The notes under the pieces: model-generated
Seen by the model: only the letters and a program-made list of their open reading frames with translations
What the model was told of the DNA's origin: nothing
Database searches by the model: none
From: Acidobacteriota bacterium
Lineage (GTDB): Bacteria; Acidobacteriota; Vicinamibacteria; Vicinamibacterales; UBA8438
Reading direction: 5' to 3'
NCBI GenBank assembly: GCA_009838525.1
Contig: VXRJ01000035.1
Location: 71,462 to 135,461, forward strand
DNA: 64,000 nucleotides
Program-made: the position numbers and the translations under genes
Shown here: in pieces, positions 40,543-49,655 of the stretch
How positions within the stretch are numbered: the stretch's first letter is position 1
Layout: each line of letters opens with the position of its first letter

Positions 40543-42573
40543 ATGCGAAGACTGCTTCTGGCGGCAACGACGTTCGTCGTGGCAGGTGTGCTGGTGGCGC
40601 GGGCGGGTCAGCCGGCGGAAACGGTGACCGTCTCACCCGCGTTCGGGATCGCCGGCCACTACGGCACCTGGACCGTCACCTACACGGTCGGACCGGGCGG
40701 CCTCGACCCGGGCGGCGCGCTGCGCGTGCAGTTGCCCGACACCTGGCACGCGGGGGAGCGCAACTCGGGAAACCGGCTGCAGGCGTCCGATCCGACCGAC
40801 GACCACTACATCGCGGCGTACGGTTCCGGGACCGACGTCCGGGTCGAGGCGGAGGTGGAATCGGAAACGTCCGACTTTCTCGTGAAGACGGGGCGGCCGG
40901 GCCTCGATGGGCGAATGGAACGCTACGTCTTTGTCGTCCGCGCGGACGTCGTATCCGGATCGCTGCGCGAGGGAGAAACCATAGAAGTCGTGTACGGCGA
41001 CACCTCGCAGGGTAGCCGCGGGATGCGCGCGGCGATCATCTCGACGGACCCGGAGCCGATACTGGTGAGCGTCGACCGCGACGGCAGCGGCAACTTCGAG
41101 CCGGTCGCGCACGAGGCGACCCTCACGTCGCGCAGCGGCATCGCGACCGAGCTGCTCGTCGCCGGGCCGTCCGCCCTGGTCGTGGGCGAAGCGGCGGAGC
41201 TGCATCTCTCGGCGGTCGACCTCCACTCGAATCCGGCCGTTCCCTTCCACGACACGGTGACGCTGCGGGTGCTGCAGGGGGACGTCGATCTGCCGGCGAC
41301 GGTGGAGTTTCCGGAGGGCCAGGGCTGGACCACGGTGCCGTTTACGCCGCGAAGCGAGGGAATCGTACGCCTGGAGGCGGTGGCCCGGGTCGACCTGCTG
41401 CGCGCCCGGAGCAACCCGATGGAGGTGTTCGCGGACCGGCCGGCCGAGCAGACCTACTGGGGCGATCTCCATTCGCATACCGAACACAGCTTCGACGGGG
41501 TCGGCAGCAACGTCTTCGACTACGCGCGGTGGGTGTCGGGGCTCGACTTCCACGCGATGACGGATCACAGCAACGGGCCGGAGCGCGAGGATTTCACGCG
41601 CGGTCTCGGACCGCATGTCTGGGAGGAGTACACGGCGGCGACCGACGCCCACCACGCGCCGGGCGAGTTCGTCACGCTGCACGCTTACGAGGCGTCGTTC
41701 CAGGCGCCCTGGGGTCACCACAACGTCTACTTCCGCAGCGCGCCGGGGCCGCTGCTGTCGCCCAGCCAGGTGGCGCTGCCGGAGTTGTGGGCGGCTTTGG
41801 CGGCGGGCGAGGCGCTGACGATTCCGCACCATACGAACAAGTTTCCGCAGCCGCTGGACTGGAATGAGGACGATCCGGAACTGCGGCGCAACTTCGAGAT
41901 CTACTCGGCGCATGGATTGAGCGAAGCGTACGACCCGAGCCATCCCCTTGCCTTCGAGCACAGCGAGTTCACGAACCGGTCGACGTCGGCGCGAACCGGC
42001 ATATCGGCCCAGGACGCCTGGGTGCGTGGGATGCGTCTCAGCACCATCGCCGCCTCGGACGATCATCGCTCGCAGCCAGGCAAGCCGCACTGGGGATTGG
42101 CGGCGGTGCGGGCGCCGGAGCTGACCCGCGAGGCGATCTTCGACGCGCTGCACGCCCGGCGGACGTACGGCACGACCGGCCAGCGCATCCTGCTGGACTT
42201 CCGGGTGAACGATGCGCCGATGGGGAGCGAGATCACGCTCGCCGCACCCCTGCCCGAGCCGTGCGCCGGCACGTCGCCAGAGTGCGGCGAACGCGCCGCC
42301 GCCACCGCCGCCCTGGCGCCGCATTTCGACGTCACGGCGCATGGGACCGACGTCATCGAATCGGTCGAGATTCTCCGCTACTCCGAGCCGGATGGCGGAT
42401 TCCGCGTCATCCACGACCTGCGACCGGACGCGCTGGACTTCGCCTGGTCGGGGCGCGACGCGGGCTTCCGCGACGATGCGATCTACTACCTCCGCCTGCG
42501 CCAGCGCAGCCAGGTCCGGGGGCGGGTCGTCATGGCCTGGTCGAGTCCGGTGTGGGTCAACGCCCGCGATTAG
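40543..42573 (+). CDS. DUF3604 family protein (PHP-like metal-dependent domain), exported
   Basis: Protein of 676 residues with a signal peptide ('LLLAATTFVVAGVLVARAG'). An N-terminal beta-rich region (about 25-300) precedes the DUF3604 core. The metal-ligand motifs are 'YWGDLHSHTEHSFDG', 'LDFHAMTDHSNGPE', 'ALTIPHHTNKFPQPLDW' and 'ASDDHRSQPGKPHWG', the H-x-H, D-H, HH and DDH arrangement seen in PHP-type phosphoesterases. Activity of DUF3604 is not established. The C-terminal beta-sandwich ends 'VVMAWSSPVWVNARD'. ATG 40543 before the signal peptide is preferred over ATG 40504. It is followed by a 240-base gap with a partial repeat of the next gene's leader. Confidence 0.75.
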   Translation: MRRLLLAATTFVVAGVLVARAGQPAETVTVSPAFGIAGHYGTWTVTYTVGPGGLDPGGALRVQLPDTWHAGERNSGNRLQASDPTDDHYIAAYGSGTDVRVEAEVESETSDFLVKTGRPGLDGRMERYVFVVRADVVSGSLREGETIEVVYGDTSQGSRGMRAAIISTDPEPILVSVDRDGSGNFEPVAHEATLTSRSGIATELLVAGPSALVVGEAAELHLSAVDLHSNPAVPFHDTVTLRVLQGDVDLPATVEFPEGQGWTTVPFTPRSEGIVRLEAVARVDLLRARSNPMEVFADRPAEQTYWGDLHSHTEHSFDGVGSNVFDYARWVSGLDFHAMTDHSNGPEREDFTRGLGPHVWEEYTAATDAHHAPGEFVTLHAYEASFQAPWGHHNVYFRSAPGPLLSPSQVALPELWAALAAGEALTIPHHTNKFPQPLDWNEDDPELRRNFEIYSAHGLSEAYDPSHPLAFEHSEFTNRSTSARTGISAQDAWVRGMRLSTIAASDDHRSQPGKPHWGLAAVRAPELTREAIFDALHARRTYGTTGQRILLDFRVNDAPMGSEITLAAPLPEPCAGTSPECGERAAATAALAPHFDVTAHGTDVIESVEILRYSEPDGGFRVIHDLRPDALDFAWSGRDAGFRDDAIYYLRLRQRSQVRGRVVMAWSSPVWVNARD

Positions 42574-42600
42574 GGCAACCGCGGGGCCTGATTCGCATAC

Positions 42601-42813
42601 TTAAAGAATACGGCCAAGGAGTTAACATGGCGGATGCGTTGGAACCTGCCATACTTACACTTCAGCCATTACATTTAGTATGCGTAGCACGTAAGTCAAT
42701 CGTGCCGGGAACCCTGAGGTCGGCATCGACCCGTACGGTGCGGGATCCGGCGGGGCAAACTCCCGGGAACGGCATGGTTATAGAATACGGCCCTCCAAAG
42801 GGAGTTACGCACG
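42601..42813 (+). other. AT-richer leader with a duplicated 15-base start-site block
   Basis: TTAAAGAATACGGCC (42601-42615) recurs with one change at 42778-42792. Both are followed by a ribosome-site-like AAGGAG/AAGGGAG, GTTA and an ATGGC. The first ATG (42627) opens a 69-codon frame ending inside the next gene; its sequence resembles no known protein. The block may be a duplicated promoter/leader or a small leader peptide. The segment is richer in A/T than its surroundings. Confidence 0.35.
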
Positions 42814-43683
42814 ATGGCAGACCGCAACGTAGCTAGAGACCCTTGGCAGGCGCTACGCTGCGTCGCGCTGACAATCGCGTTCGTAACCTGCATCGCCGGA
42901 GTGGGCCTCCTGGCGGCCGAGCTGCACGAGGAAACGATCGCCGCCTGGGACCGCTATATCGCGGCCACGGAGCAACGCGTGACGGCCGAGCTTGAAGATG
43001 GCGAACGTTTCCTCGTCCTCGATTTCCAAGAGGACGGCGCCAGGCTTCGACGGGAGGCGCTGGCCGGCAGCCTGGTCGTGGAACGGCTGCACTCGGTCGA
43101 CGAGCGAGGCGACCGGTTCGACGTGCCGAGGGGTACCGTCCAGCACTGGCTGGGCGCCGTGCTGGTACCGAACGCGGAACTGGACGACGTGCTCAACGGC
43201 CTGCAGTACGACATTCCGCCGCACGAGCTGCAGGAGGATGTCCTCGAATCGCGCGTCCTTTCGCGCGACGGCGACAGGCTCGAGCTGTATACGCGGGTGC
43301 AGCTCGACGCCCCGATGGCGTCGGCGGAGTACAACCTCGAGCAGATGGTCGAATACGTGCGTCTAGGCGGCGGTCGGGCCTGGAGCTGGGTCGAGGGGAC
43401 GCGGATCGCCGAACTCGACGATCCCGGTTCCTCGAACGAGCGCGAGAAGCCGATCGGAAACGACAGTGGCTTCCTGTGGCGGTTGAAGCTCTGGTGGCGT
43501 TACGAGCAGGTCGACGGCGGCGTGCTGATTGAGTGTGAGCAGGTGACGCTGAGCCGGGGCATTCCCCGTCTTGCACGCTGGTTCCTGGCGCCGATCATCA
43601 ACGGGGCGCCGCGCTCCGCCATGGAGAAAACGCTGCAGGGGATGGTCGACCACCTGCGACCGCCAGCACCGTCCGGCGGGTAG
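42814..43683 (+). CDS. Membrane-anchored hypothetical protein, possibly SRPBCC/START-like
   Basis: Protein of 289 residues with one N-terminal transmembrane or signal segment ('CVALTIAFVTCIAGVGLLAA'). The rest is soluble and beta/alpha in character: 'EDGERFLVLDFQEDGARLRR', 'GTVQHWLGAVLVPNAELDD', 'VDGGVLIECEQVTLSRGIPR' and a final amphipathic helix 'SAMEKTLQGMVDHLRP'. This order, with a long C-terminal helix after a curved sheet, is reminiscent of SRPBCC lipid- or ligand-binding folds, but I do not recognise a named family. AAGGGAG lies 10 bases before ATG 42814. No functional partner is obvious. Confidence 0.6.
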   Translation: MADRNVARDPWQALRCVALTIAFVTCIAGVGLLAAELHEETIAAWDRYIAATEQRVTAELEDGERFLVLDFQEDGARLRREALAGSLVVERLHSVDERGDRFDVPRGTVQHWLGAVLVPNAELDDVLNGLQYDIPPHELQEDVLESRVLSRDGDRLELYTRVQLDAPMASAEYNLEQMVEYVRLGGGRAWSWVEGTRIAELDDPGSSNEREKPIGNDSGFLWRLKLWWRYEQVDGGVLIECEQVTLSRGIPRLARWFLAPIINGAPRSAMEKTLQGMVDHLRPPAPSGG

Positions 43684-43746
43684 GGACCCTGCATAGGCGC
43701 TAGCGGCAGCCCGCGGCTTGCATCAGGCGTCTTGGGAGGGCCAGAT

Positions 43747-43768
43747 TCCGCCTGAGTGAAGAGGCGGA
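43747..43768. terminator. Hairpin in convergent intergenic region
   Basis: TCCGCCT (43747-43753) and AGGCGGA (43762-43768) form a perfect 7-bp stem with an 8-base loop, between the converging genes that end at 43683 and 43848. No U-tract follows. It may terminate either transcript. Confidence 0.35.
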
Positions 43769-43847
43769 GGCGGTGGGGCTCGCTCGCGCTTGCGCCGAGG
43801 GGCTACCGGCCTGGCAAGACTCGGAGGGCCATTGCCATCAATCGCGT

Positions 43848-44513
43848 TCATGCGCTCGCCACCGCGTGGAGGACCTTCAGCGACTTGAGGTGCTTCTCGA
43901 GGTGGTTGGTGATGAGGGTCTGGTGGGCGGAGGCCAGCTCGCGTTCGGCGGGCGGCGGTAGCGACGCCTCGTCCAATCTGGCGGGCGGCAGCTCGCGCGC
44001 GGACTGCAGGAACGCAACTGCGGCCGGTGACAGATCCAGGCCGCGCTCCGAGGGGTACACACCCTGCAGGCGGAGGAGCCAGTACTCGAAGTAGCGCGCC
44101 AGGCGTTCAACCGAGACACCGGCGGCAAGCGCCTGGACGACCGCCGCCCCGAGGCGGAACAGGCGCTCGTTCGGGTCCGCCTCGGGCGCCCACTCGTCGA
44201 TCAGCTCGGCGAAGTAGCCGACGTGCGCCAGTCCCTCCGCGCTCGGCGCGGCAAGCGGCGAGCAGACCGGCTCGACGTACCGGAGCCGCACCAGCTCGCG
44301 CTGCTCCCGTTCGAAATAGGCGACCCGTCCGAGCGTCAACGGCTCCAGCGCGCCCAGGTAGCGCGACCGCGGCCGGCGTGCGCCACGCGCCACGCCGCGG
44401 CGCTTTCCCCGGTCGGCGGTCAGGAAGACCACTATCCGATCCGTCTCGCCCAGCTTGTAGGTCCGGAGCACCAGTGCGTCCGAGGCGTGGAGCGGCATGC
44501 GGTCGTCCGGCAT
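43848..44513 (-). CDS. recO: DNA repair protein RecO
   Basis: RecFOR-pathway protein of 221 residues that helps load RecA on gapped DNA. The N-terminal OB-fold is seen in 'LHASDALVLRTYKLGETDRI', 'FLTADRGKRRGVARGARRPR' and 'RYLGALEPLTLGRVAYFERE'. The helical C-terminal part follows ('VGYFAELIDEWAPEADPNER', 'ERLARYFEYWLLRLQGVYPS'). The four-Cys zinc site present in some RecO proteins is absent. Start is ATG 44513 or ATG 44498; the conserved part begins right after the second. The gene is divergent from a PQQ-type dehydrogenase whose start is 42 bases away, and it is the only information-processing gene in this accessory stretch. Confidence 0.88.
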   Translation of the reverse strand: MPDDRMPLHASDALVLRTYKLGETDRIVVFLTADRGKRRGVARGARRPRSRYLGALEPLTLGRVAYFEREQRELVRLRYVEPVCSPLAAPSAEGLAHVGYFAELIDEWAPEADPNERLFRLGAAVVQALAAGVSVERLARYFEYWLLRLQGVYPSERGLDLSPAAVAFLQSARELPPARLDEASLPPPAERELASAHQTLITNHLEKHLKSLKVLHAVASA

Positions 44514-44555
44514 GGTAGCGTAATGGCGTCCCGAATGCCGGCAAGAGGTGCAGCG

Positions 44556-46520
44556 ATGAGCATGTGGCGACAGCGGCGGACGGCGGCGTTTGTGGCGATT
44601 ACCGCGGCGGCGGGTCTGCTGGCGACAGCGGCGCCGCTGGCGGCCCAGGTGCCCGACGGCGAATGGCACGCGTTCGGGCGGGACGGGGCCAACACGAAGT
44701 ACTCGCCGCTCGATCAGATCACGGCGGACAACTTCCTCGATCTGGAGGTGGCGTGGCGCTGGACGTCGCTCGCCCGGACGGTCGCGGAAGCGAACGACCG
44801 CATTCAGCCGAGCGGCTACAAGGGCACCCCCCTTGTCGTGGACGGGATGATCTACGCGATCACCGCCCTCGGCCAGGTGGCGGCGCTCGATGCGGGCACC
44901 GGCGAGGAGATCTGGACCTACGATCCCCGGATTTACGACCGGATGGAACGGCCTCCCAACATGGGCTGGCGTCACCGGGGCGTGGCGTACTGGAAGGATT
45001 CGGACAGCGGCGACGCGCGGATCATCTTCTCGAATCACGATTTGCGCCTGGTCGCGCTGAATGCGAAGACGGGGGAGATGTACCCCGATTTCGGCGCCGG
45101 CGGCTTCGTCGATCTCCGGGAGGGGCTGGGACGCGAGATCGACCAGACGCGGATGACCTACTCGTCCCCGGTCGCCATCGCGGGCGACACGGTGATCGTG
45201 GGCAGCATCGTGCAGGACACGTACATCACGCGGCGCGAGGCGTCGCCGGGGCACGTCCGCGCCTACGACGCCCGCACCGGCGAGATGAAGTGGATTTTCC
45301 ACACGATCCCCCAGGGAGACGAGTTCGGGGCCGACTCATGGCAGAACGAGTCGTGGCGCTACAGCGGGCACTCGAACGTCTGGTCCTACATGGCGGTCGA
45401 CGAGGAGCTGGGACTCGTGTACCTCCCCACCGGCACGCCGTCGAACGACTGGTACGGCGGGATGCGTCCCGGCGACAATCTCTTCGCCGAGAGCATCGTC
45501 GCCGTCAGTATCGAGACCGGCCAGCGCGAGTGGCACTTTCAGGCGGTCCACCACGGACTCTGGGACTGGGACTTCCCGACCGGGCCGAACCTCATCGACA
45601 TCACCGTCGACGGCCGTCCCATCAAGGCGCTCGCCCAGGTGAGCAAGCAGGCGTTCACCTACGTCTTCGACCGGGCGACCGGCGAGCCGGTCTGGCCGAT
45701 AGAGGAGCGGCCGGTGCCGCAGGGCAACGTGCCGGGAGAGTGGTATTCGCCGACGCAGCCGTTCCCGACGAAGCCGCCTCCCTTCGACCGGCAGGGGATC
45801 TCGATCGACGACGTCATCGATTTCACGCCGGAGTTGCGCGAGGAGGCGCTGAGGATCATCAACTCGCGCGCCCGCTTCGGACCCATCTTCTCGCCGCCCG
45901 TTCTGCGCGGCGCCGAGACTCCGTTCATCCAGGTGCCGGGCGCCGGGGGCGGCGCCAACTGGCAGGGTGCGGCGGTCGATCCCGAGACCGGGATGCTGTA
46001 CGTGTCGTCGTCGTCGACCCTGATCGTCGTCGAGGTGATCGCCTACGACCCGCCGGCTACCGTCGGCTACTTCACGGATCCGTGGGGCTACGGGTTGTCC
46101 GGCCCGCGGGGGTTGCCCATCTTCAAGCCGCCCTACAAGCGGGTGACGGCGATCGACCTGAACACCGGCGACCATGCCTGGCAGGTGCCTCACGGGGACG
46201 GCCCGCGCAATCACCCGGCCATCGCGCACCTGGATCCGGGTCCGCTCGGCGGCGGCGGCGGGATCAGCTCCGGGCTCCTGGTGACGCCGACGCTGCTCAT
46301 CATGAACCACGGCGCGCGGGACGTCGCGGAAGAGGCGGACAGCTCGCGCGCCATCAGCGCGTATGACAAGGCGACCGGGGAGCATCTGGGCTCGATCCCG
46401 CTCCCGTCATCGCCCGGCGCGAATCCGGTGACCTATCTCCACGACGGGAAGCAGTACCTGCTGGTCGGCGTCGGCACCGGCGGCGACGATTCGGAGCTGA
46501 TCGCACTGACCCTGCCGTAG
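44556..46520 (+). CDS. PQQ-type dehydrogenase, tandem copy A (glucose-dehydrogenase-like propeller)
   Basis: Exported propeller protein of 654 residues. Signal peptide 'AFVAITAAAGLLATAAPLAA'. Mature start '[20 protein letters not shown]'. Propeller motifs: '[16 protein letters not shown]', '[14 protein letters not shown]', '[20 protein letters not shown]', '[18 protein letters not shown]', and '[20 protein letters not shown]'. The layout is that of the soluble domain of membrane-bound glucose/quinate dehydrogenases without their N-terminal membrane anchor. GAGG lies seven bases before ATG 44556. Copy B follows 92 bases after the stop and shares a 552-bp identical tract. PQQ binding and substrate are inferred only. 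Confidence 0.82.
   Translation: MSMWRQRRTAAFVAITAAAGLLATAAPLAAQVPDGEWHAFGRDGANTKYSPLDQITADNFLDLEVAWRWTSLARTVAEANDRIQPSGYKGTPLVVDGMIYAITALGQVAALDAGTGEEIWTYDPRIYDRMERPPNMGWRHRGVAYWKDSDSGDARIIFSNHDLRLVALNAKTGEMYPDFGAGGFVDLREGLGREIDQTRMTYSSPVAIAGDTVIVGSIVQDTYITRREASPGHVRAYDARTGEMKWIFHTIPQGDEFGADSWQNESWRYSGHSNVWSYMAVDEELGLVYLPTGTPSNDWYGGMRPGDNLFAESIVAVSIETGQREWHFQAVHHGLWDWDFPTGPNLIDITVDGRPIKALAQVSKQAFTYVFDRATGEPVWPIEERPVPQGNVPGEWYSPTQPFPTKPPPFDRQGISIDDVIDFTPELREEALRIINSRARFGPIFSPPVLRGAETPFIQVPGAGGGANWQGAAVDPETGMLYVSSSSTLIVVEVIAYDPPATVGYFTDPWGYGLSGPRGLPIFKPPYKRVTAIDLNTGDHAWQVPHGDGPRNHPAIAHLDPGPLGGGGGISSGLLVTPTLLIMNHGARDVAEEADSSRAISAYDKATGEHLGSIPLPSSPGANPVTYLHDGKQYLLVGVGTGGDDSELIALTLP
45339..45890 (+). 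repeat. 552-bp perfect repeat within dehydrogenase copy A
   Basis: Identical base for base to 47408-47959 in copy B (offset 2069) by direct reading. It starts at TGGCAGAACGAG and ends at CCCATCTTC; differences appear at once on both sides. The flanking parts of the two genes differ at many positions. Confidence 0.85.
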
Positions 46521-46612
46521 CCGCCCGTACGGCGTTCGGGGTGGACGGGGCGTTACGCGCCGAGCCGCCACAACCGTTCGTTCGGATCAGGTGCCGATTG
46601 GGGAGGACAGCG

Positions 46613-48589
46613 ATGAGCAAGCGGCGACAGCGGTGTCCGGCGGCGATGGTGACGCTTGCGGCGGCGGCGGTCGTGCTGGCGGTCGCGGCGCCGGTCGCGG
46701 CGCCGGTCGCGGCCCAGGTGCCCGATGGCGAATGGCATGCTTTCGGCCGGGATGGGGCGAATACGAAGTACTCGCCGCTCGACCAGATAACCGCCGACAA
46801 CTTTCTGGACCTGGAGGTGGCGTGGCGCTGGACGTCGCTCTCCCGGGCCGTTGCGGAGGCGGACGACCGGATTCGGCCGACCGGCTACAAGGGAACGCCG
46901 CTCGTGGTGGACGGGATGATCTATGCGATCACCGCCCTCGGCCAGGTGGCGGCGCTCGATGCAGGCACCGGCGAGGAGATCTGGACCTACGACCCGCGGA
47001 TATACGACCGGATGGAACAGCCTCCCAACACGGGCTGGCGTCACCGCGGCGTGTCCTACTGGAAGGATCCCGCTAGTGACGATGCGCGGATTGTCTTCGC
47101 GAATCACGACCTCCGCCTCGTCGCGCTGAACGCGAAGACGGGGGAGATGTACCCCGACTTCGGCGCCGGCGGCTGGGTCGATCTCCGGGAGGGGCTAGGG
47201 CGCGAGATCGATCAGACGCGGATGACCTACTCGTCCCCGGTCGCCATCGCGGGCGACACCGTGATCGTCGGCAGCATCGTGCAGGACACCTTCATCAGCC
47301 GGCGCGAGGCGAACCCGGGGCATGTACGTGCTTACGACGTGCGAACCGGCGAAATGAAGTGGATATTCCACACTATCCCGCAGGGAGACGAGTTCGGTGT
47401 CGACTCGTGGCAGAACGAGTCGTGGCGCTACAGCGGGCACTCGAACGTCTGGTCCTACATGGCGGTCGACGAGGAGCTGGGACTCGTGTACCTCCCCACC
47501 GGCACGCCGTCGAACGACTGGTACGGCGGGATGCGTCCCGGCGACAATCTCTTCGCCGAGAGCATCGTCGCCGTCAGTATCGAGACCGGCCAGCGCGAGT
47601 GGCACTTTCAGGCGGTCCACCACGGACTCTGGGACTGGGACTTCCCGACCGGGCCGAACCTCATCGACATCACCGTCGACGGCCGTCCCATCAAGGCGCT
47701 CGCCCAGGTGAGCAAGCAGGCGTTCACCTACGTCTTCGACCGGGCGACCGGCGAGCCGGTCTGGCCGATAGAGGAGCGGCCGGTGCCGCAGGGCAACGTG
47801 CCGGGAGAGTGGTATTCGCCGACGCAGCCGTTCCCGACGAAGCCGCCTCCCTTCGACCGGCAGGGGATCTCGATCGACGACGTCATCGATTTCACGCCGG
47901 AGTTGCGCGAGGAGGCGCTGAGGATCATCAACTCGCGCGCCCGCTTCGGACCCATCTTCGCGCCGCCGGTGCTGCGCGGCGCCGAGACGCCGTTCATCCA
48001 GGTGCCGGGCGCCGGCGGCGGCGCGAACTGGCAGGGCGCGGCGGTCGACCCGGAAACCGGGATGCTGTACGTGTCGTCGTCGTCGACCCTGATCGTCGTC
48101 GAGGTGGTCCCGTACGACCCGCCGGCGACCATCGGCTACTTCACCGACCCGTGGGGCTACGGCTTGTCCGGCCCCCGGGGGCTGCCGCTCTTCAAGCCGC
48201 CCTACAAGCGGGTGACGGCCATCGACCTGAACACCGGCGAGCATGCCTGGCAGGTGCCGCACGGCGACGGACCGCGCAACCACCCGGCGATCGCGCACCT
48301 CGATCCGGGGCCTCTCGGCGGCGGTGGGGGGCTCAGTTCCGGCCCACTGGTGACGCCGACGCTGCTCATCATGAACCACGGTGCACGCGATGTCGTCGAG
48401 GAAGCGGACAGTTCAAATGCCATCAGCGCCTATGACAAGGCGACCGGGAGGCACCTCGGATCGGTCCCGCTGCCGACGTCGCCCGGGGCGAATCCGGTGA
48501 CCTATCTGCACGACGGGAAGCAGTACCTGCTGGTTGGCGTCGGCACCGGCGGCGACGATTCGGAGCTGGTTGCGCTGACCCTGCCCTAG
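46613..48589 (+). CDS. PQQ-type dehydrogenase, tandem copy B
   Basis: Exported propeller protein of 658 residues, tandem paralogue of copy A. Signal peptide is Ala/Val-rich ('[19 protein letters not shown]') and longer than in copy A through a small GCGCCGGTCGCG duplication. The mature protein differs from A at scattered residues (for example '[19 protein letters not shown]'), with a central stretch identical at DNA level. GGGGAGGA six bases before ATG 46613 fixes the start. Both copies keep the same propeller motifs, so both look intact. Possible roles are the same as for A; divergence outside the conserved core may reflect different substrates or simply drift between conversion events. Confidence 0.82.
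   Translation: MSKRRQRCPAAMVTLAAAAVVLAVAAPVAAPVAAQVPDGEWHAFGRDGANTKYSPLDQITADNFLDLEVAWRWTSLSRAVAEADDRIRPTGYKGTPLVVDGMIYAITALGQVAALDAGTGEEIWTYDPRIYDRMEQPPNTGWRHRGVSYWKDPASDDARIVFANHDLRLVALNAKTGEMYPDFGAGGWVDLREGLGREIDQTRMTYSSPVAIAGDTVIVGSIVQDTFISRREANPGHVRAYDVRTGEMKWIFHTIPQGDEFGVDSWQNESWRYSGHSNVWSYMAVDEELGLVYLPTGTPSNDWYGGMRPGDNLFAESIVAVSIETGQREWHFQAVHHGLWDWDFPTGPNLIDITVDGRPIKALAQVSKQAFTYVFDRATGEPVWPIEERPVPQGNVPGEWYSPTQPFPTKPPPFDRQGISIDDVIDFTPELREEALRIINSRARFGPIFAPPVLRGAETPFIQVPGAGGGANWQGAAVDPETGMLYVSSSSTLIVVEVVPYDPPATIGYFTDPWGYGLSGPRGLPLFKPPYKRVTAIDLNTGEHAWQVPHGDGPRNHPAIAHLDPGPLGGGGGLSSGPLVTPTLLIMNHGARDVVEEADSSNAISAYDKATGRHLGSVPLPTSPGANPVTYLHDGKQYLLVGVGTGGDDSELVALTLP
47408..47959 (+). repeat. 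552-bp perfect repeat within dehydrogenase copy B
   Basis: Partner of 45339-45890. Perfect identity between diverged flanks is the mark of recent gene conversion or unequal exchange between the tandem genes. Confidence 0.85.
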
Positions 48590-48602
48590 AAGCCGTCGCC
48601 CC

Positions 48603-48647
48603 GGAAGTCTCGCGCTGGCGGGACTTCCTATGCGCCCGCACGGGCGC
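48603..48647 (-). repeat. Interspersed hairpin repeat, copy 4
   Basis: GGAAGTCTCGCGCTGGCGGGACTTCC (48603-48628) next to GCGCCCGCACGGGCGC (48632-48647), between dehydrogenase copy B and glyQ. On the minus strand the two modules are in the same order as at 21158. It may end the dehydrogenase transcript. Confidence 0.6.
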
Positions 48648-48731
48648 GCGCGGCCGGCGCGGGCTTTCGTGTATTCGAGACCTGCGAGTGACCGATGGGC
48701 GTTACGCTACAATGCGCCTCGCGCCCCCGCC

Positions 48732-49655
48732 ATGACCCTTCAGGACCTTATTCTCAGGCTGTCCGGCTTCTGGTCCGAGCGCGGCTGCCTGATCCAACAG
48801 CCTCTCGACATCGAGGTGGGTGCGGGCACCATGCACCCGGAGACCTTCCTGCGCGTCATCGGTCCCCGCCACTGGAACGTCGCCTACGTGCAGCCGTCCC
48901 GCCGGCCGGCCGACGGCCGTTTTGGCGAGAACCCGAACCGGCTCTTCAAGCACCACCAGTTCCAGGTGATCCTGAAGCCGTCGCCGGACGCCGCGCAGCG
49001 GCTCTATCTGGACAGCCTGGAGGCGTGCGGCATCGATCCGGCCCGCCACGACGTACGCTTCGAGGAGGACAACTGGGAATCGCCGACGCTGGGCGCGTGG
49101 GGCATCGGCTGGCAGGTGCTGCTCGACGGACTGGAGATCACGCAGTTCACCTACTTCCAGCAGGCGGGTGGCATCGATCTCGCCCCGATCTCGGTCGAGC
49201 TGACTTACGGGCTGGAACGCATCGCCATGCACCTGCAGGGTGTGGACGACGTCTACGACCTGGAATGGGCGCCCGGCGTCTCCTACCGCGAGGTGCGGCA
49301 CCGCGAGGAAGTGGAGCAGTCGAAGTACGCCTTCGGCCGGGTCGACTTGCCCGCCGGCGAGTTCGGACGCATGCACCGCGACCTGTTCGATCGCTACTAC
49401 GACCTGGGCGAGCGGCTGCTCGCATCGGGCCTGACCCTGCCGGCGCTCGACCACTGCCTGAAGTGCTCGCACGCCTTCAACCTGCTCGACGCCAGTGGCA
49501 GCATCGGCGTGACCGAACGCGCGGCGTACATCCTGCGGGTCCGGAAGCTGGCTGTCGCCATTGCCGAGGCGCATGCGGAATGGGAGCGCGGCGAGATGGC
49601 GGCCGGCGCTCCGGAGGCGGACCGCCCCGCGCTGGCGGAGGCGGCCGACGGATGA
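48732..49655 (+). CDS. glyQ: Glycyl-tRNA synthetase alpha subunit
   Basis: Catalytic subunit of the tetrameric (alpha2beta2) bacterial glycyl-tRNA synthetase, 307 residues. It begins '[19 protein letters not shown]', with the class II motifs in '[16 protein letters not shown]', '[17 protein letters not shown]' and '[20 protein letters not shown]' (read in parts). Together with GlyS it charges tRNA-Gly. A TACAAT at 48708-48713 may be the -10 region. The stop overlaps the glyS start (ATGA), the standard arrangement. The last 20 residues are Ala/Glu-rich. Confidence 0.95.
   Translation: MTLQDLILRLSGFWSERGCLIQQPLDIEVGAGTMHPETFLRVIGPRHWNVAYVQPSRRPADGRFGENPNRLFKHHQFQVILKPSPDAAQRLYLDSLEACGIDPARHDVRFEEDNWESPTLGAWGIGWQVLLDGLEITQFTYFQQAGGIDLAPISVELTYGLERIAMHLQGVDDVYDLEWAPGVSYREVRHREEVEQSKYAFGRVDLPAGEFGRMHRDLFDRYYDLGERLLASGLTLPALDHCLKCSHAFNLLDASGSIGVTERAAYILRVRKLAVAIAEAHAEWERGEMAAGAPEADRPALAEAADG

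Noticed and set aside
48695-49651. Frame of glyS open through all of glyQ, suggesting a GlyQ-GlyS fusion
   Set aside because: GlyQ is coded in a different frame there; the upstream extension is Arg/Pro-rich shadow and the ATGA junction at 49652 gives the normal start.
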